Shown: piece by piece, positions 38,896 to 52,188 of the stretch
Numbering within the stretch: position 1 is the first letter of the stretch
Layout of the letters: each line of letters starts with the position of its first letter
Assembly: GCA_028564675.1 (NCBI GenBank)
Contig: JAOVVO010000058.1
Location: forward strand, 62,001 to 126,000
From: Onchocerca lupi
Lineage: Eukaryota; Nematoda; Chromadorea; Rhabditida; Onchocercidae
Length of the DNA: 64,000 bases
Reading direction: 5' to 3'
Translations under genes and position numbers: made by a program
The notes under the pieces: model-generated
The model's database searches: none
Told to the model about the DNA's origin: nothing
The model's input: only the letters and a program-made list of their open reading frames with translations

Positions 38896-41694
38896 ACACA
38901 AATTTAACTCGAGAAAAAATAAAGTAAAAAAGATGATCGAGAATATGCTTCAGGCATTCCTAGTTTTAAGGTAGGATGGTAAGTGAAATGAATAAAAAAC
39001 GTGAGGAAAGAATAGATCAGCTCGTATCAAAATGACGTGAATGAAGATGTCTTCAGAAACAATTGGGATAGTTATTTAAAGCTGAAGATGACAAGAACAA
39101 AAAGGACTGAACAATTGATACTTTGACTGAGACGACAAATTTAACTAACTGGAAATCTTAACCGAATTTTTAAAGTAATTCAGAAAACTGTGTAGGCATG
39201 AGTTGCCGTCTGGGCATGAACACATTTCAGTCTTCCTGGGGTCATTGGCCGAGTAATACTACAAGACTGATCAATGAAAAGGCAATACTAAAATAATATC
39301 GCTGCTGAATGTGAACCATCTGAATCGAGAAGGCACGACAGCACTCTCTGTACTAAATCTCTCTCGTGTTCGCAGATGAACAGAATCTAGTGCTCCATGA
39401 TTCATCTGTAGAAATGGAAGAAAAAACACAAAACTCGCTTGTCTCATAGACTGAAATTGGACAGACTTTTTATACTCAAAGGAAGAAAATTATATAACTG
39501 CTTAGACTGAGCCTAGCATTCGCATTTTTGATAGAACCTGGCACGGATGACGATTTCAATGAATTGGGAAATCTATAGATCAATATTTTGAAAGGAAAAT
39601 TTTCGCATCATTTTATGACATTAAGCCTTTACAGCATGATTCACCTATATAATTTCACTCAAAATTTTTCCAAAAAATTTTGGAATTTTAATTGCTGAAA
39701 ATTTTGTTTCAAATTCAATTTTCTCAGACATATTCATCTGGTGAGGAAATTAATGTTTCAAGGAAGAATCTGCTAAAGCAACATGCAGAAAATTACTGAT
39801 GTTCAAAGAATGCTTTAGAAGTGGAATCAGCTGATTGAAAAAATATTATCTATAAAAACATCTATCAGAGTAGACGTATATTGAATTATTATCGTTTTGT
39901 TATCCAATAATTAAAAGTCATTCACTAAATGTTTTGTCGTCATTTTCTGGACATACTATTCGGATTGATTTATCATTATCTCCTATAACATCCGAGTTAA
40001 ACCCACAAAATTTTGAAATCATGAAAATTTCCCAACACAGACTATTTCCTGTTTGGTAAATTAAATAGAATCGGTAAAGAAGTAACAACGGCATTAGAGG
40101 TGATCGATTATTTCTGGACATGATTATATTCGACTGGGTACAAATACTGCAATATACTGCCAACTGCTAAGTAGACGTACGAACTTACTCTTGATTGGGA
40201 TTTAAATCCGTAATTCTAGTCAAATTCAAATGCAGGCTCTAATACTAAGCTACCAAACATACATTCTATAAATCCTCTTAAATCAACTTCAACACAAATT
40301 TTCTGTCCTGATAAGTTGTCTTTCCACCTCTCTAAATGTAATTATTATGTAACAGCAAATATTTCTATCTCTCAATAATTCAGTTTTATCTATATTTCAT
40401 AAATGTCAGAACTCCTAGTTAAAATCTTCCGTAAGCTTATATAACAAAAAAAACTTAAAATAAACTCATTTCTAGCTTGAAGTCAGATAAATCAGGGAAA
40501 AAAGCCGTTAATACTTAGTAAAAAATCGCTGTTGTGTAGTGCACGAATACCACAAAAAAAAAAGAAAAGTAACCAATCAATAAATATCCTATTAGTAAAC
40601 CCAATTTCAGCACAATGCTCAGAACCAAAAAATCTAACTTGGGTAATCGTTTATTGCAAAATTGTTGGGCACTAACTGCGAAAAGCAATATTTGTTTGAA
40701 AATGGATAGTTAGAACAAAAAAAAAAAAGAAAAAAAAGTCAAATCTAAAAATGGACTCTAATTATTTCAAAAGTGTATCTTCACAATGAGCACAACGTTT
40801 AACAATTACAGCAATATGCAAATTATATATACAATTGTTAGAACACATAAATAAATAAGCAGGAAATTATTTGATCTGGAAAACTTGGATTTATCAACGT
40901 ATCCTCAATACATCAAGAAGAAGACTGCTCCCCTCGAGTTTAAGCAAAACTTTTTCCAGCGACCTCAGTTGCAAAAAGATTTCCCTAAGGAGTGTTGAAA
41001 GAATTTATAAATGCCTTGTTAAAGCAAGATATTTATTTTGTTGTAAATGCACATAAGTTTCTACAATTACCAAATTATCATAAAAAGGCACAAAATGTAA
41101 ATGATAATATAAAATAAACAAGAATGTATAAAATAATAATTTAATTACAAAGATAATGCGAGCTAAAAACGGTCATAACTCGCCAGAGCAATAGTTTCAA
41201 CGCATGAAATGAAAGTGAAATTATTGGAAACAAAAGGAAAAGACTAATATAATATTTTAGCCACAGAATTACGATATTAAGCTTAAATAGCGCAAGTTTT
41301 GAGCATGAAATATATATGATACGCTGTATTTTTACGCTGTATTTAAATGTTTGTAGACTTTGTTTACATTTTATGATAGTTTAAAACTCTGCAAACATAT
41401 AATAAAAAATTTTAGACCAATTTTATGACTAAAGTCATGAATTTTAATCATTTACTTAAAAAAAAAAATTGTTCCACAAAATGCGAATTTTCCAAACTGA
41501 AATATTCGTCTTCACTAAAGACCACCAGCGCGAACAAGCACTTGTTACTGAGATGGAACTACAGGTCTAGATCTTTTAGAAAAAGAAAAATTTTCTAATG
41601 GCTTTAAAGAAGTTTATAGCTATTTTCAAACTAACAGTTTTTTTTACACCAGGCATTGAAAAGGAAAAAGAAAAAAAAAAAGGAAATCGTTTAT

Positions 41695-44600
41695 TTAAAC
41701 GGTAGTAACAAGCATCTGTTTGATAGTTTTCTTTTTTCCAGTCGTTGATAGATTGTTACATTGTGTCCTGCTGTCATTTTCGGTATCTGCTACAACAGTG
41801 TCCTTCTTGTTATCATTTTTAGAAATAACAGCAACAGCAGCGTCCTATAAATGAAAGTTTTACGAAATGAACAGATTGTAACCAGTTCTGTTGCATAAAA
41901 TCTTTTACTCATCAGACAAATATAATTTACATTACCAAGTACTCTTGAAATCCCTAAATTGTAGACAATCCGACCCTCACAATATTATTTTCCAAATCAA
42001 AGATAATTTTGTTCAATTACATTTCACACATATCTGTCGAAATTGCAAACTTGATAATTTAAAATGAAAATTTTTCCAAAGCTTCTATAATTTCTTAAAA
42101 TTTAGGCAGATACTAACATATAATCCTAGTAAATATGAAAAGAGAACCTTCTCGATCACATTTCTATGATACAATGGCAATATTTTAGCAGGTCGGTTTT
42201 TATCCAATTCTTGAATAAGGACAATCTGGGGCTTGATCTTTTCATAAGTTGAACTAGCACAATTTTGGGACATTTTAAAAGTATCCGAAACAGTAGATTG
42301 ATGTCGACAAGTTGAGACTCGTGGTATGCTGATTTTTGAATTTGACGATGAATAAGATGTTGAAATAGGTCTAGCTTTCGGTATAACTGACTGTTTAGGT
42401 CTTGGCAAAGAACATACGTGATTTGAATCCCGATCTCTACAGTTCTTAAACAAGACAAACAGAAATCGAACGCCAGTATTTTGTATAAGGAACAGAAATA
42501 TCACAACAAAAAAAAGAACAAACGAAGTCTTATTCAAATTTGAAATACAAATCAAAGCAATACAAATGATAATGTTACAAATTCATTCAGAGAAACGACA
42601 ATTTTAGGATAAAGAACAAAATTGTAAGTTACTATTTACTTGACAATATCTAGCGAAATCTTACCTCTGTGAATTTTATAGCAACATTACAGGAATTCTG
42701 AGTCTTTGAAGCGACTGTATTCGATACGGAAGATTTTTCCTGCGTTGATTTCGAAATACTTCTATTTTTTTCATTCTGCATCAATGTTTTTACTGAAAAA
42801 ATTTATGGCTAAGATGAAATTATCAATACAATTTACTTTAAAAAGTAAAGGCAAACAACTTTATTGAGTTTTGTAGAATGTAATTACTTTTAATAAGCAA
42901 CTTTTGTCGAAAAGATTGGTACAACGAGATTATCCAAAAAAAAAAAAAAAAAAAAGAAATGGAAGTTACATTCTACAAGGGTTTAGGAAAGTGGGTTGCA
43001 AAGTTGACTGCTAACCATAAGATTAAATAAAGCCAGTGTTTATGTCTCTTCAATACAGAATTAATGGGAAAAGTTACCTTGACATACACTTTAGATAAAT
43101 TTAGATAAACCTGTAGTAAATAAGAAATTCTCAAATTCTTTCTTAGAAATCATAATCGAAAAAAAAAATTATGAAGAAAGAAACACCAGGAGATTTAGTC
43201 ATCAATTTAGAAGAATTTCTTGGTGTCGATGTTATAATCAGATTACAGGGAGAACCGTTTCGTGAACTATTATTGCTGAGTGGTGCTGGCAGTGTAAAAA
43301 TTTCTTGCTGTAACAATCCCTTTTCTACATTTTTTTGAGATAATCCAAAACGATTCGATGTGCCGGCGTGCACAGAACTGAAAAATGAATTTAGATGTTA
43401 AAATTACCAATGAATATTGGTTCTCCTACCACATCATTAATTTACCAGCAAATCAAAAAATTCCACAAAATATTAATTTGAACAGAGGATTTAGACATGT
43501 ATAGAGAAACTCAGGAAGGAAATCTTAAGGGTTGCTCAGTTGATGAATTAATCGCGAAAAGTCCTAACAACTATGAAATAAGCCATCGCTAAAAAAATTC
43601 TTCGCATTAATAGTTAATCGATCTTAACAACCCTCCCCTACTCTACATCTTAAAAAAAAGAAAAAGAAAGAAACCTTTCTTTTTGCACCGGTTTTATGAC
43701 AGTTTGCTTCACAGTTTCTGACACAACACTACAATCTATTATGAGCTGTTCCGCCTGAGATTCTTCATCAATATCTTGGGGCACATTTTTATCAACAACC
43801 ATATTATTATCCGTAGAACTGTAGTTGTCTTCACTCAGTGTATCGCTCTCCTAAATAAATTTTTTCATTCGGAAAAACTGAATAAAAAAAAAAAAAAAAA
43901 AAAGTACAATTGATTACTTCGTTAGTATCTTGGTGAATTAACAACGAGGCATCCTGAACTTTTTCTGTAGTTTTCGGGCTTTCCACAAAAGAACTTCGTA
44001 ACGCTGCATCAAATAATGCAGCAGAATTTGATGTGGTGATTCTGTTCCCGAATTTCGTCTTCAAAGTCATGTCGTTTGATTTTGATTCCTTCATGCGCAA
44101 GACGGAACAATTGTGCGTGAGACGACTGTGCGAATTTGAAAGACCCGCATGAGAAACACGTTTAGGGCCATTTGACGTGCGTGCGGTATCGCTCGTCGTG
44201 GCCCTCGCTTTTTTTGGCGGTGAACCCACGCCTGATACATCATATGTGGAGTTAGAGCTCTGTGGTAATACACTGGCAATGCTCTGCATCAAGAAATCGT
44301 CGTTATCTGCTGAAATACTGGTTCACATAAAAAACATGTGTTTAACAATATTTGAAAAAAAAAAAAAAAAAAGATTAGCAAAAATTTTTAGACCTCCTGA
44401 CTCACTTTTCACGCTTGATGTTCTGGCTGTAGAGGCTCTTGAAAAATTGCGTCCCCCATTACTGCCGTATTGTTTCAATGGTAATGGTTTTGGCTGTGCT
44501 TGTTCGATCATATCTGCTAAGAATTTCTCGTTGATTTCTACTCTAAAATGAAAATTGAAGATATATTTCGGCATTTTGTCACTAAAATTTTCGAGTCCTT

Positions 44601-47600
44601 CAGGCAAAATTTCTTATTTATCTCAGAATTGAATTTTAAAAACCTTGATACCTTTTAGGCATCGCAGATTCAATTGACTGATTTAGCAGTTCAGAATCAG
44701 CGCGACCCATGAAACTCCCATAATCATCCTCTAATGAATTCTCCTGTTCCGTGTTGCCTGTAAAAAATCACACCATAATACAACCTGAATTTCAAGCAAA
44801 CATACTTCAAAAATCTTCGTATCATTTAGAAGAGTTTCACTTAACAGGAAGATGTTGTGATAATATTCAAGAAAAATGATAACTTGAACAATAACTTAAT
44901 ACAAAATTGCATACTATCCTTAAACATTGGCTCCATTCAAACAATAGTTAAAGAATTCTTCGTACTGAACAATGTCTTCTATAAGACGACATGAATCTAG
45001 CCAATTCATGCTGGACATTATCGAAATATCAATACAAAAAGCAAGTAACTCACATATACATGAATTCACGGAATACCTTTTGTATTTCTGTTATCTTTAC
45101 TGATAGAACTACTTTCTCCATCATTGGATTTCACAGCAGTAAGCGCAATAGAATCGGCATTTGACTTAGGGACTTCAAGCAGAACTTCTTTTGATGTGCT
45201 TACTTCACCTCGGGTTTCATCTGCTTCAATCCTTGCAGTCACATTAAAATCTTGTGCAGAAAGTACTGCTGAATCAACTAATGGTGCACACTGGGTGGGA
45301 GAATCAGGAATTTCAGTAGCGCTAACAGGAGAAAGACGATTACTGTCAGCTGCCGAATTGTTACAACTATTCCATGTGCTTCTTTCACCCTGCAAATGAA
45401 TTCCCTCAGAAAAATAATGAAGTTTTATCTTAAAAAACAGAGAAAAGCAATGTATACAAACAATATTGCTTTACTCATCTAAGCAGTTTGTTAGTTTACG
45501 TGTTTATTCGATATTTGAAATGTGGAAGAAAATTAAAAAAAGGAAAGTTTTCTATCTCTTTGATTTCTCCTCAAAATAAGTATAAGTTTCTTCTGCTACA
45601 ATATCTTTCAAATTATGGTTTTGAAATTAACTAAAAATATTAAGATTGCACATGTAATCTTTAACTGCATAAATTTGTACTGACAATCTTTCCAGAAATG
45701 CATGTGTGTTTCGTCAATTTAGATTAATCAGAACCAATACTTCCGTTTAAAATTGCAAAAAATATATACTAGAAATAATGAAGAAAGTGATTGCGTGCTG
45801 GTACAGCGTGTACATCGTACACTATCTTCCACTTCGAAAGAAGGATCGTCAGGCCTATTCAAACTTTTCAATCCATCACCGTCACCATTCTCACTATTAT
45901 CCAGATTAGGACCTTGTGGACTTTCAATCACAAAGCCACTTGTTGTTGTTGTCGAAGTACTCATATCCTTCTGCTCTGGATGAATAGGATGTCTCAGAGC
46001 AGCGACGCTAAAGAAATATGTAACTAATTTGGGAAATCGATCTTTTAAACTGACCTAAATAATCTAGGATAGAAAGTTGATTTATATAGATAAATTATTT
46101 AAATTATCCAAAACAATATCCCTAAATTTTTATTTAAAATTCGTATATCTTTATAATGAAAATAAAAAAAACTTACGACGGAGAAAATCGTGCAGTAGCC
46201 GGCATCTGCTTAAGATACATATTATCACCGTCTCCAGTAGATGATGCATTTGGTACTTTACTTTTCTGGAAAAATTGCCGTGGAAGAGATGCAAACTGTT
46301 CTTGATGATGTGAACGACCACCATCACCTGGACGTGGGGCAAATCCCTGCTGCATAGTGGAGGTACATGTTGGGGATGAGTAAGGAAAATATTCAGCGTT
46401 CAATGTGCTGTTCATGTTACCGGCTAATATACTTGCGGCGTAAGAATGAGATGAGCGATATTTCAACAGCCGTGTTGAATCCAGGTAAGACGGAACTGGA
46501 ACTGTACCATCATACGATGACGACATACCTAAAAATTTCAGGCTATAATTTAAATACAGAAAATTATCACGATGATACGTTTCAGGAAAAATACAAAAAC
46601 TAGTATATGCTTACCGTCGAAGCGATAATTAAGTGGCGGTGTACCATGTGTTGAAGGATGAGATGGAGTGGGAACATAAGCCCCAGAAACATCGAACGAA
46701 TTTAAATAATTCAACACGGTTTTAACAGGATTACGAATGTCGTCTCGTGTAGAATTCCGAAGATGATTCAACAATAACATGGCTTTGTGATTCAATCTAA
46801 AAATAAAAATATTTTTCAAATGTTCGCTGCAAGTTTATTGCAAGCTTTTGGCTAACAGAACTGCAGTAAAAACTTTATTGATGTGAACTAAAACTTGAAT
46901 AATTTCAGGAAATAACAATTATTGCGACAATATCGACGAACAAAGATATGCATAAATAAAATATAGATGTATAAATAAATATACAAGCAGATAAATGTTA
47001 GTACGAAATTGGAATTACAAAACATTAAACAAGTGTTCGAAAAAAGCTTACACAATATGAGACCGCAACTGATGGCTTTTGGCAAGTAACTGTGACAATA
47101 TTCCCAAAGCATTTCCTATTACAGTGAACGACGGACTATTCAACAAGTCGATAAGATGAAGCATCATCATATGAATAGAACTTGTGGATAAATACTGGTC
47201 TATTCCTACTACGGCTAAATACATCGATGCGTACTTCAAAACACCAGTCGCTGGTTCAACCAATGCCTATAAATGGATTACTTTTCAATATAAATACAAG
47301 GATTCTGAATACAATAAGATAAGTTCCTAATAAAATATGGAATACTCACAGTGTATTGAAATTCTTCAATTTATTCTCACCTAAATTTACAGCAATTTAA
47401 TTAACCTATGTTTAAAATGATGGCTATTTTTCCAATTGAAGCTAATGTGATGTTTAGATATACGGATAGAATTATTATTCTTGGAATATTTTAACATAGG
47501 TATATTATGTAAAGTAATGTTGTTGAGGATTAGCATCTTGTTAAGGACTTTTTTTTAATCCAGTTAGATTTGAAATTTCAAAATTAATAAACACAAGAAA

Positions 47601-49259
47601 AAAGAAATTAACACTTCTGATCTCTATTTTTTTAAATTGAATGGAAACTTTTATATACCGTATGTTGTGCATCATTTGTTGACAATTCGATGAGCATTTC
47701 TAAAAAGCCTTGCTCTTCGCAAAGAGCTTTTTTATTATCTCGTGAATGTGATGCCAAATTCCACAGTGCAGAAAGTGTAGCGCATAAACATTTTGATTCA
47801 GCTGTGCGATATGCACGCAGCGATGCTCTCACAAGTGCCGGAACTGATGGAGCTAATGTTGCACTCATTTGCGCATCTGCCATCCAAGACAAATTCCGTA
47901 ATAAACCAGCATAAACCTAAATAAAAACTGGTTTTCATACTGCAAGAGCGTGATAAAAAAAAGTTCAGTGATGTTCAATTAAGTAAATATGCGCATGAGA
48001 GCACTACGCAAATTTGTAGATTATGCATAAAAATCAGAAACCTGAGCAAGACCATGGCAATCGTTTATAATTCCAATAGTATATTCTATAAGATTCGGAT
48101 GCGAACATAGACGGCGTTTGCTTTGCGCATTTCCAAATGTTAAATTAGTTAATGTACTCGCTATCAGCTTCCTGATCGTACGATTCTCTACAGGGCAATC
48201 AATATCAAAAGCATCTACTTCAAATATCAATAGCTCTGCAACCGCATCCAGGACACCTATCAGGAAATGCAGTGTAAATGATGAGATATAAAAATGTTAC
48301 CAAAAGTATCAAGTCTTATATAAATATTGTATATTTTGAATCTTAGAATATAAACCAATATTTTGTGAAAACTTAAACTTACCAACTATGGTAGCTAATT
48401 TACGATATTCTTCTTCAAATGATTCCTTCATGATGGCTGTTAATGCACCATGTATATGTGTGATATAATTTGTACTAAAAGCAGTATTAACACTATGCAA
48501 ATATCGTCGCAACGCAAAAACTTGTTCTCTCACACAATTAGCTGCTGGCAATATATGTCGAAGACATCGTCGCCTGGAAGGTTATGAAATGATCTTGACA
48601 AGGTAGTTAGATCAATTCCAAGTGATTTCACATATCAACTAATTTTCGTATATTATATATGATTTTGGAATTCAAAATTCCGATCAAATATTGAAAACAA
48701 CAACTAAAACAATTCAGTTTAATCTCTCAATGATGTTTTCCTCATTAGCCACAGCTAAATTCTATGTAGCATGTTTTATCTAATAAATGGAAGGAAATTG
48801 ATGCAGCAATTGCAGATGTTAATTCATGCATAATTTAATAGTTTATACATTCAGTAATAAGCGATATTCATACATACCTATGGTCGTCGGGTTCTTCACT
48901 TATTAACCATTCCAACTGTCGATGGATTTTCTTTAAACGCTCATCTTCTCCGTCTTGTGGAATATTGTTGCGAAGTGAAGTCAGCCTAGAGAATTGGTCA
49001 TCAATTTATAAAATTTGAACCAGTAAATAGTTAGCAACTGAAACTAACGAAATTTGTTAGGTATATGTTAAATATATAGGAAATTCGCAGCACATATCAG
49101 TAATCTTAACATTTAATTGGCATAATATGAAAAAATTTACCGCAGTGAGGATAGAAGTGAAGTGATACGTTCAGCTACGTCCGGATTCATGTTTAAACAG
49201 CTCTCATAATACGTTGTGGATGGAGAGGATGCGCTTTCACTGACTTCTCCAGAAAGCAT
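41695..49259 (-). CDS. apr-1: APC tumour-suppressor orthologue (APR-1), 18 exons
   Basis: A Wnt-pathway scaffold that binds beta-catenin and Axin. Eighteen exons run from the ATG (MLSGEVSESASSPS) to the TAA at 41695; they total 3768 nt, exactly 1256 codons. An N-terminal helix with QLEWLISEEPDD is followed by armadillo repeats at about residues 75-370 (GLLRNLSWMAD; LCATLSALWNLASHSRDNK; TLTNLTFGNAQSKRRL). A beta-catenin-type repeat ends exon 9 (FEVEDSVRCTRC, then SLSSL, near residue 626). One Axin-binding SAMP motif lies at residues 761-764 (SIESAMPKR, bases 44657-44668). The rest is Ser-rich and disordered. The last residues are MLVTTV, a class I PDZ ligand like the TSV end of vertebrate APC. 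Length is close to worm APR-1. An AATAAA overlaps the stop codon. All joins are in phase. Confidence 0.96.
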
Positions 49260-52147
49260 GTAATCCTTTAATTTAATAATTAATTTTTATACAAACGCTT
49301 CCAGAATGTCAACACGGGATGAGTAGTGATTGGAAGTGAAGATAGATGAATGAGTGAAAACGGCGATGAAGAGATGTCAGGGATTGATAATAAGCGAGAA
49401 AGAGAATGTTGAAAATGCTTCACAAAAACTGATAAGAATATTCATTAATGATGAAAGAAAACCCATTAATGTCTTGACTAATCAGGGTTCTTCCTCAACT
49501 AAAAAAAAAAAAAAAAAATTTTCCGAATGGATCTTGCGGCGGTAGGGGAACAATTAGCCAAAAGCTAGAGATCATGCAACACTGTTTCTCCCTATGCAAT
49601 TATATGTTTTCGTTTCTGATGTTGATAATTGATACTGAAAACGGTTGGGTGATATGCGAGAGGTCAAGTCTCAACTTTTACTTTCTTCTAGAAATATTAA
49701 TTCGCAATAAAATTGATTAACACAGCGCCGACCAACTACGCCTCGAAATTTCAACGGCAATGCTAGTCGTTCAATATCTCGTTCATTTGAAGATTAAGTT
49801 AGCAACTGATTTAGCTTTATCCATGATATACTTTTGCTGAACTACCTGACCTTTCTGGATTTATTTTCAACGCCATCATGCATCCTCACGGATGTACAGG
49901 TCATATTTCTGAGGGACTATCTGTATAGTGTATACTTATTCATTTTTATTACTCCGTTACTATTATACTTCAATCATTCCTTTATCACTTTTTTGTTTAT
50001 CAATCAGTGATCAGATTGTTCGACTTCTTTATCTGCTCCCAAAAACTCGGTGCAAGATCCTTAATCGATGGGAAAAATTTCAGTCGAGTCAAGTTTGCTG
50101 TCCGCTTTTATAGATCGAAGGGAAAAGGACAGTAAATCTAATCTTGATTTCTCACAGCATTAGCAAAAGTTTTTAAAGTTTAGTAACAACAGAAGGACAA
50201 TGATGATGGATTGTTAGCTTTGCTACTATAGGAGTAGAAGTCCCTACCATTGCTATATTCATGGGAAAAGGTCAGGAAAGGTCAAGGGTAGTGAAATTCA
50301 CCTTGCACCGGAGAAGAGTGCGTACAGTCTGCATCTACTCGTCACGCTTGCTAACGCCGTTCGAAAATACCAAAAATTGACCTATTTTCCAGAGGAATGA
50401 GTACTGTTCTTCGTTCATTGGGTTGAGATTTCGCTGATGCGTTCGTTTGCTGTGAGAGGAGATCCGGGAGGTACCAGGTGCAAGGGGGTACTTGCAAACT
50501 GGCGAAAATGTCGGGAGAGAAAGTAGATTGAGAGAAATGTGTCTTTCCAGTGGTGTCAATGGCCGTTGTCAGGGGACATCTCCTCTTTTCTCCGCGATCA
50601 TAAGAACATTACCATCACGCACTCATACATCCATCATCTAAATTGGTCTATCGCTGTTCGCAGAACTGAAAATCGGGCCATTTCGACGGTCAAATTCACT
50701 ACCACTTGTTTGATCCCGATTGGACTTATTTTAAAATTGAAATGATGGCAAAATTTATGAGCTTTGTTTCACCAAGTTTTCATTTTAACTTCAACTCACT
50801 GATTCAAACATCAATTTTTACCAAAAGAATATTTGAACTTCTTTGATATAAGTTGATCCCGTATATATTTGAAATTCGCTTTCACTTACAATAAATTATG
50901 TGAGTAAAACCCTCAAACTTCTGGAGTTAATAAATCTCAAGTGTAATTCATTTGACAAGTGAATGTCGTTTACACGACTTCCCGCTTTTCTGAATGTTCT
51001 ATGATAAACTTCTACTTTTCACACAGTGATAAAATTCAAAGTTCAGCTATAAAAATAACAAATTACAGAAGATTTCAGACATCAATTATTTCTTAGTAAA
51101 TCTTTTTTGACAAGACTTTTCCAGAATTCTTGAAGCATCTTGAACTCATTCCATCTTTCTGAAGTCCATAATTCAATTTCTGCTCGCATCAATCTCTTTT
51201 CTTTGTGGATATCCAAATACATATTGGATGTGGAATAGGAAGTGACTACAGTTTTGATATAATAACAGGAAGTAATTAGATGAATAATAGGATTGAGTTG
51301 ACAGATTGAAATTCCATTACGAAGGGCAGATGAGAGTAAGAGTTGGAAAGGGGATGAGACACTGGATTAGATGGGACTCGAGAGTACCTGGTTCATTTGT
51401 TGTGTGACCGTGAACTTGTACCCCTTCGGAGAAAGGGGTTAAATGAAAAGAGGGATCTGGAGGGGGTATAAAGAGTGGTTCCAGGGGCGGGGGTTCCATC
51501 TTGTTTTGCGAAATTCGTGGCAGCACCGCAGGATCCTTTGTGAACACGACAAATCATGTTGCGAAACGTACCATTTCAAATTTTACAACATATTTCATCC
51601 ATCTTTCTACATCTTCTTCTTAAGAACGACTGCTGAAGTAGTGTATATATGGGCTTGCTTCATTTATCTTCCCCCATCAAAATATTAAGACATGGGACGC
51701 AGTAATTGAGTATATCGGGGGTTGACCTTCAACTAAACAAAATATTCTCTCTGTCTCGATAGAAATGAGGCATGGCGACAACCCGGGGGGTTACAGCTCT
51801 CTCCGCCCATCCCATTTTCTCATCATTTTCAATTGTAAGAATTTCTTCGACAACAGCAATAGCAAAGTCAAGAAAGAGGTGAAGGATATTTGAAGAAGAA
51901 AATAGGACCACCAGCCAACGACCTTTTGGTCAATAGCGTGTCGAAGAGCGGGGGTGGGGGTCTATACCCCTTTTACAAAGCATACACACCCTCTTTTGAA
52001 CTGAAATGAAATTTCATTTCAGTTCGTCCATGCTGCTCAAACGACGACTCCAAGTGTTCCTATCACACTTTCGCCTTCACAGAACGTCACCACCAACTAC
52101 TACTATCAATCGTGTTTTCACTGCTTCTACCATTATTCCCCTCTCCC
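49260..52147. promoter_or_regulatory. Head-to-head upstream region of apr-1 and the Brinker-type gene
   Basis: 2.9 kb separates two divergent starts. No exon is supportable. It is noticeably less A+T rich than other gaps between about 50250 and 52000, with G-runs near 50470, 51480 and 51945 and a small CCCCTT/AAGGGG hairpin at about 51419-51438. It probably contains promoters for both genes. Confidence 0.5.
51998..52025. repeat. 28-bp perfect palindrome
   Basis: The half-site GAACTGAAATGAAA is followed immediately by its exact reverse complement with no spacer. The right half supplies a TTTCAG acceptor ending at 52022. It lies 122 bp upstream of the ATG at 52148. Confidence 0.9.
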
Positions 52148-52188
52148 ATGGAATTGACCAAATATTCTGCCATCAGTGTACATCATGA
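52030..52188 (+). other. Upstream ORF overlapping the Brinker-type start
   Basis: An ATG eight bases past the acceptor at 52022 opens 52 codons in another frame and ends at 52188, beyond the main ATG at 52148. If the transcript begins at that acceptor, this is the first AUG and would reduce main-frame translation. It might instead be chance. Confidence 0.35.

Larger units (their letters stand above)
35776..41694. other. Intergenic region between rab-10 and apr-1
   Basis: About 5.9 kb without a supportable gene; the open frames near 38148, 39918 and 40871 lack splice or motif support. It holds a 15-bp hairpin (36612-36652), a TGCATG-rich patch (37014-37320), a CAT-type microsatellite (37446-37505) and a 14-bp hairpin with a long A+T loop (38829-38895). 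The part near 35.8-37.5 kb probably includes the rab-10 promoter. Confidence 0.5.

Noticed and set aside
49354..49545. 63-codon frame ending in a poly-Lys run
   Set aside because: The open end comes from an A-tract upstream of apr-1; no start context or domain.
52112..52147. Upstream extension of the Brinker-type frame
   Set aside because: It begins at GTG, not ATG; the ATG at 52148 in a CCCATGG context is the better start.
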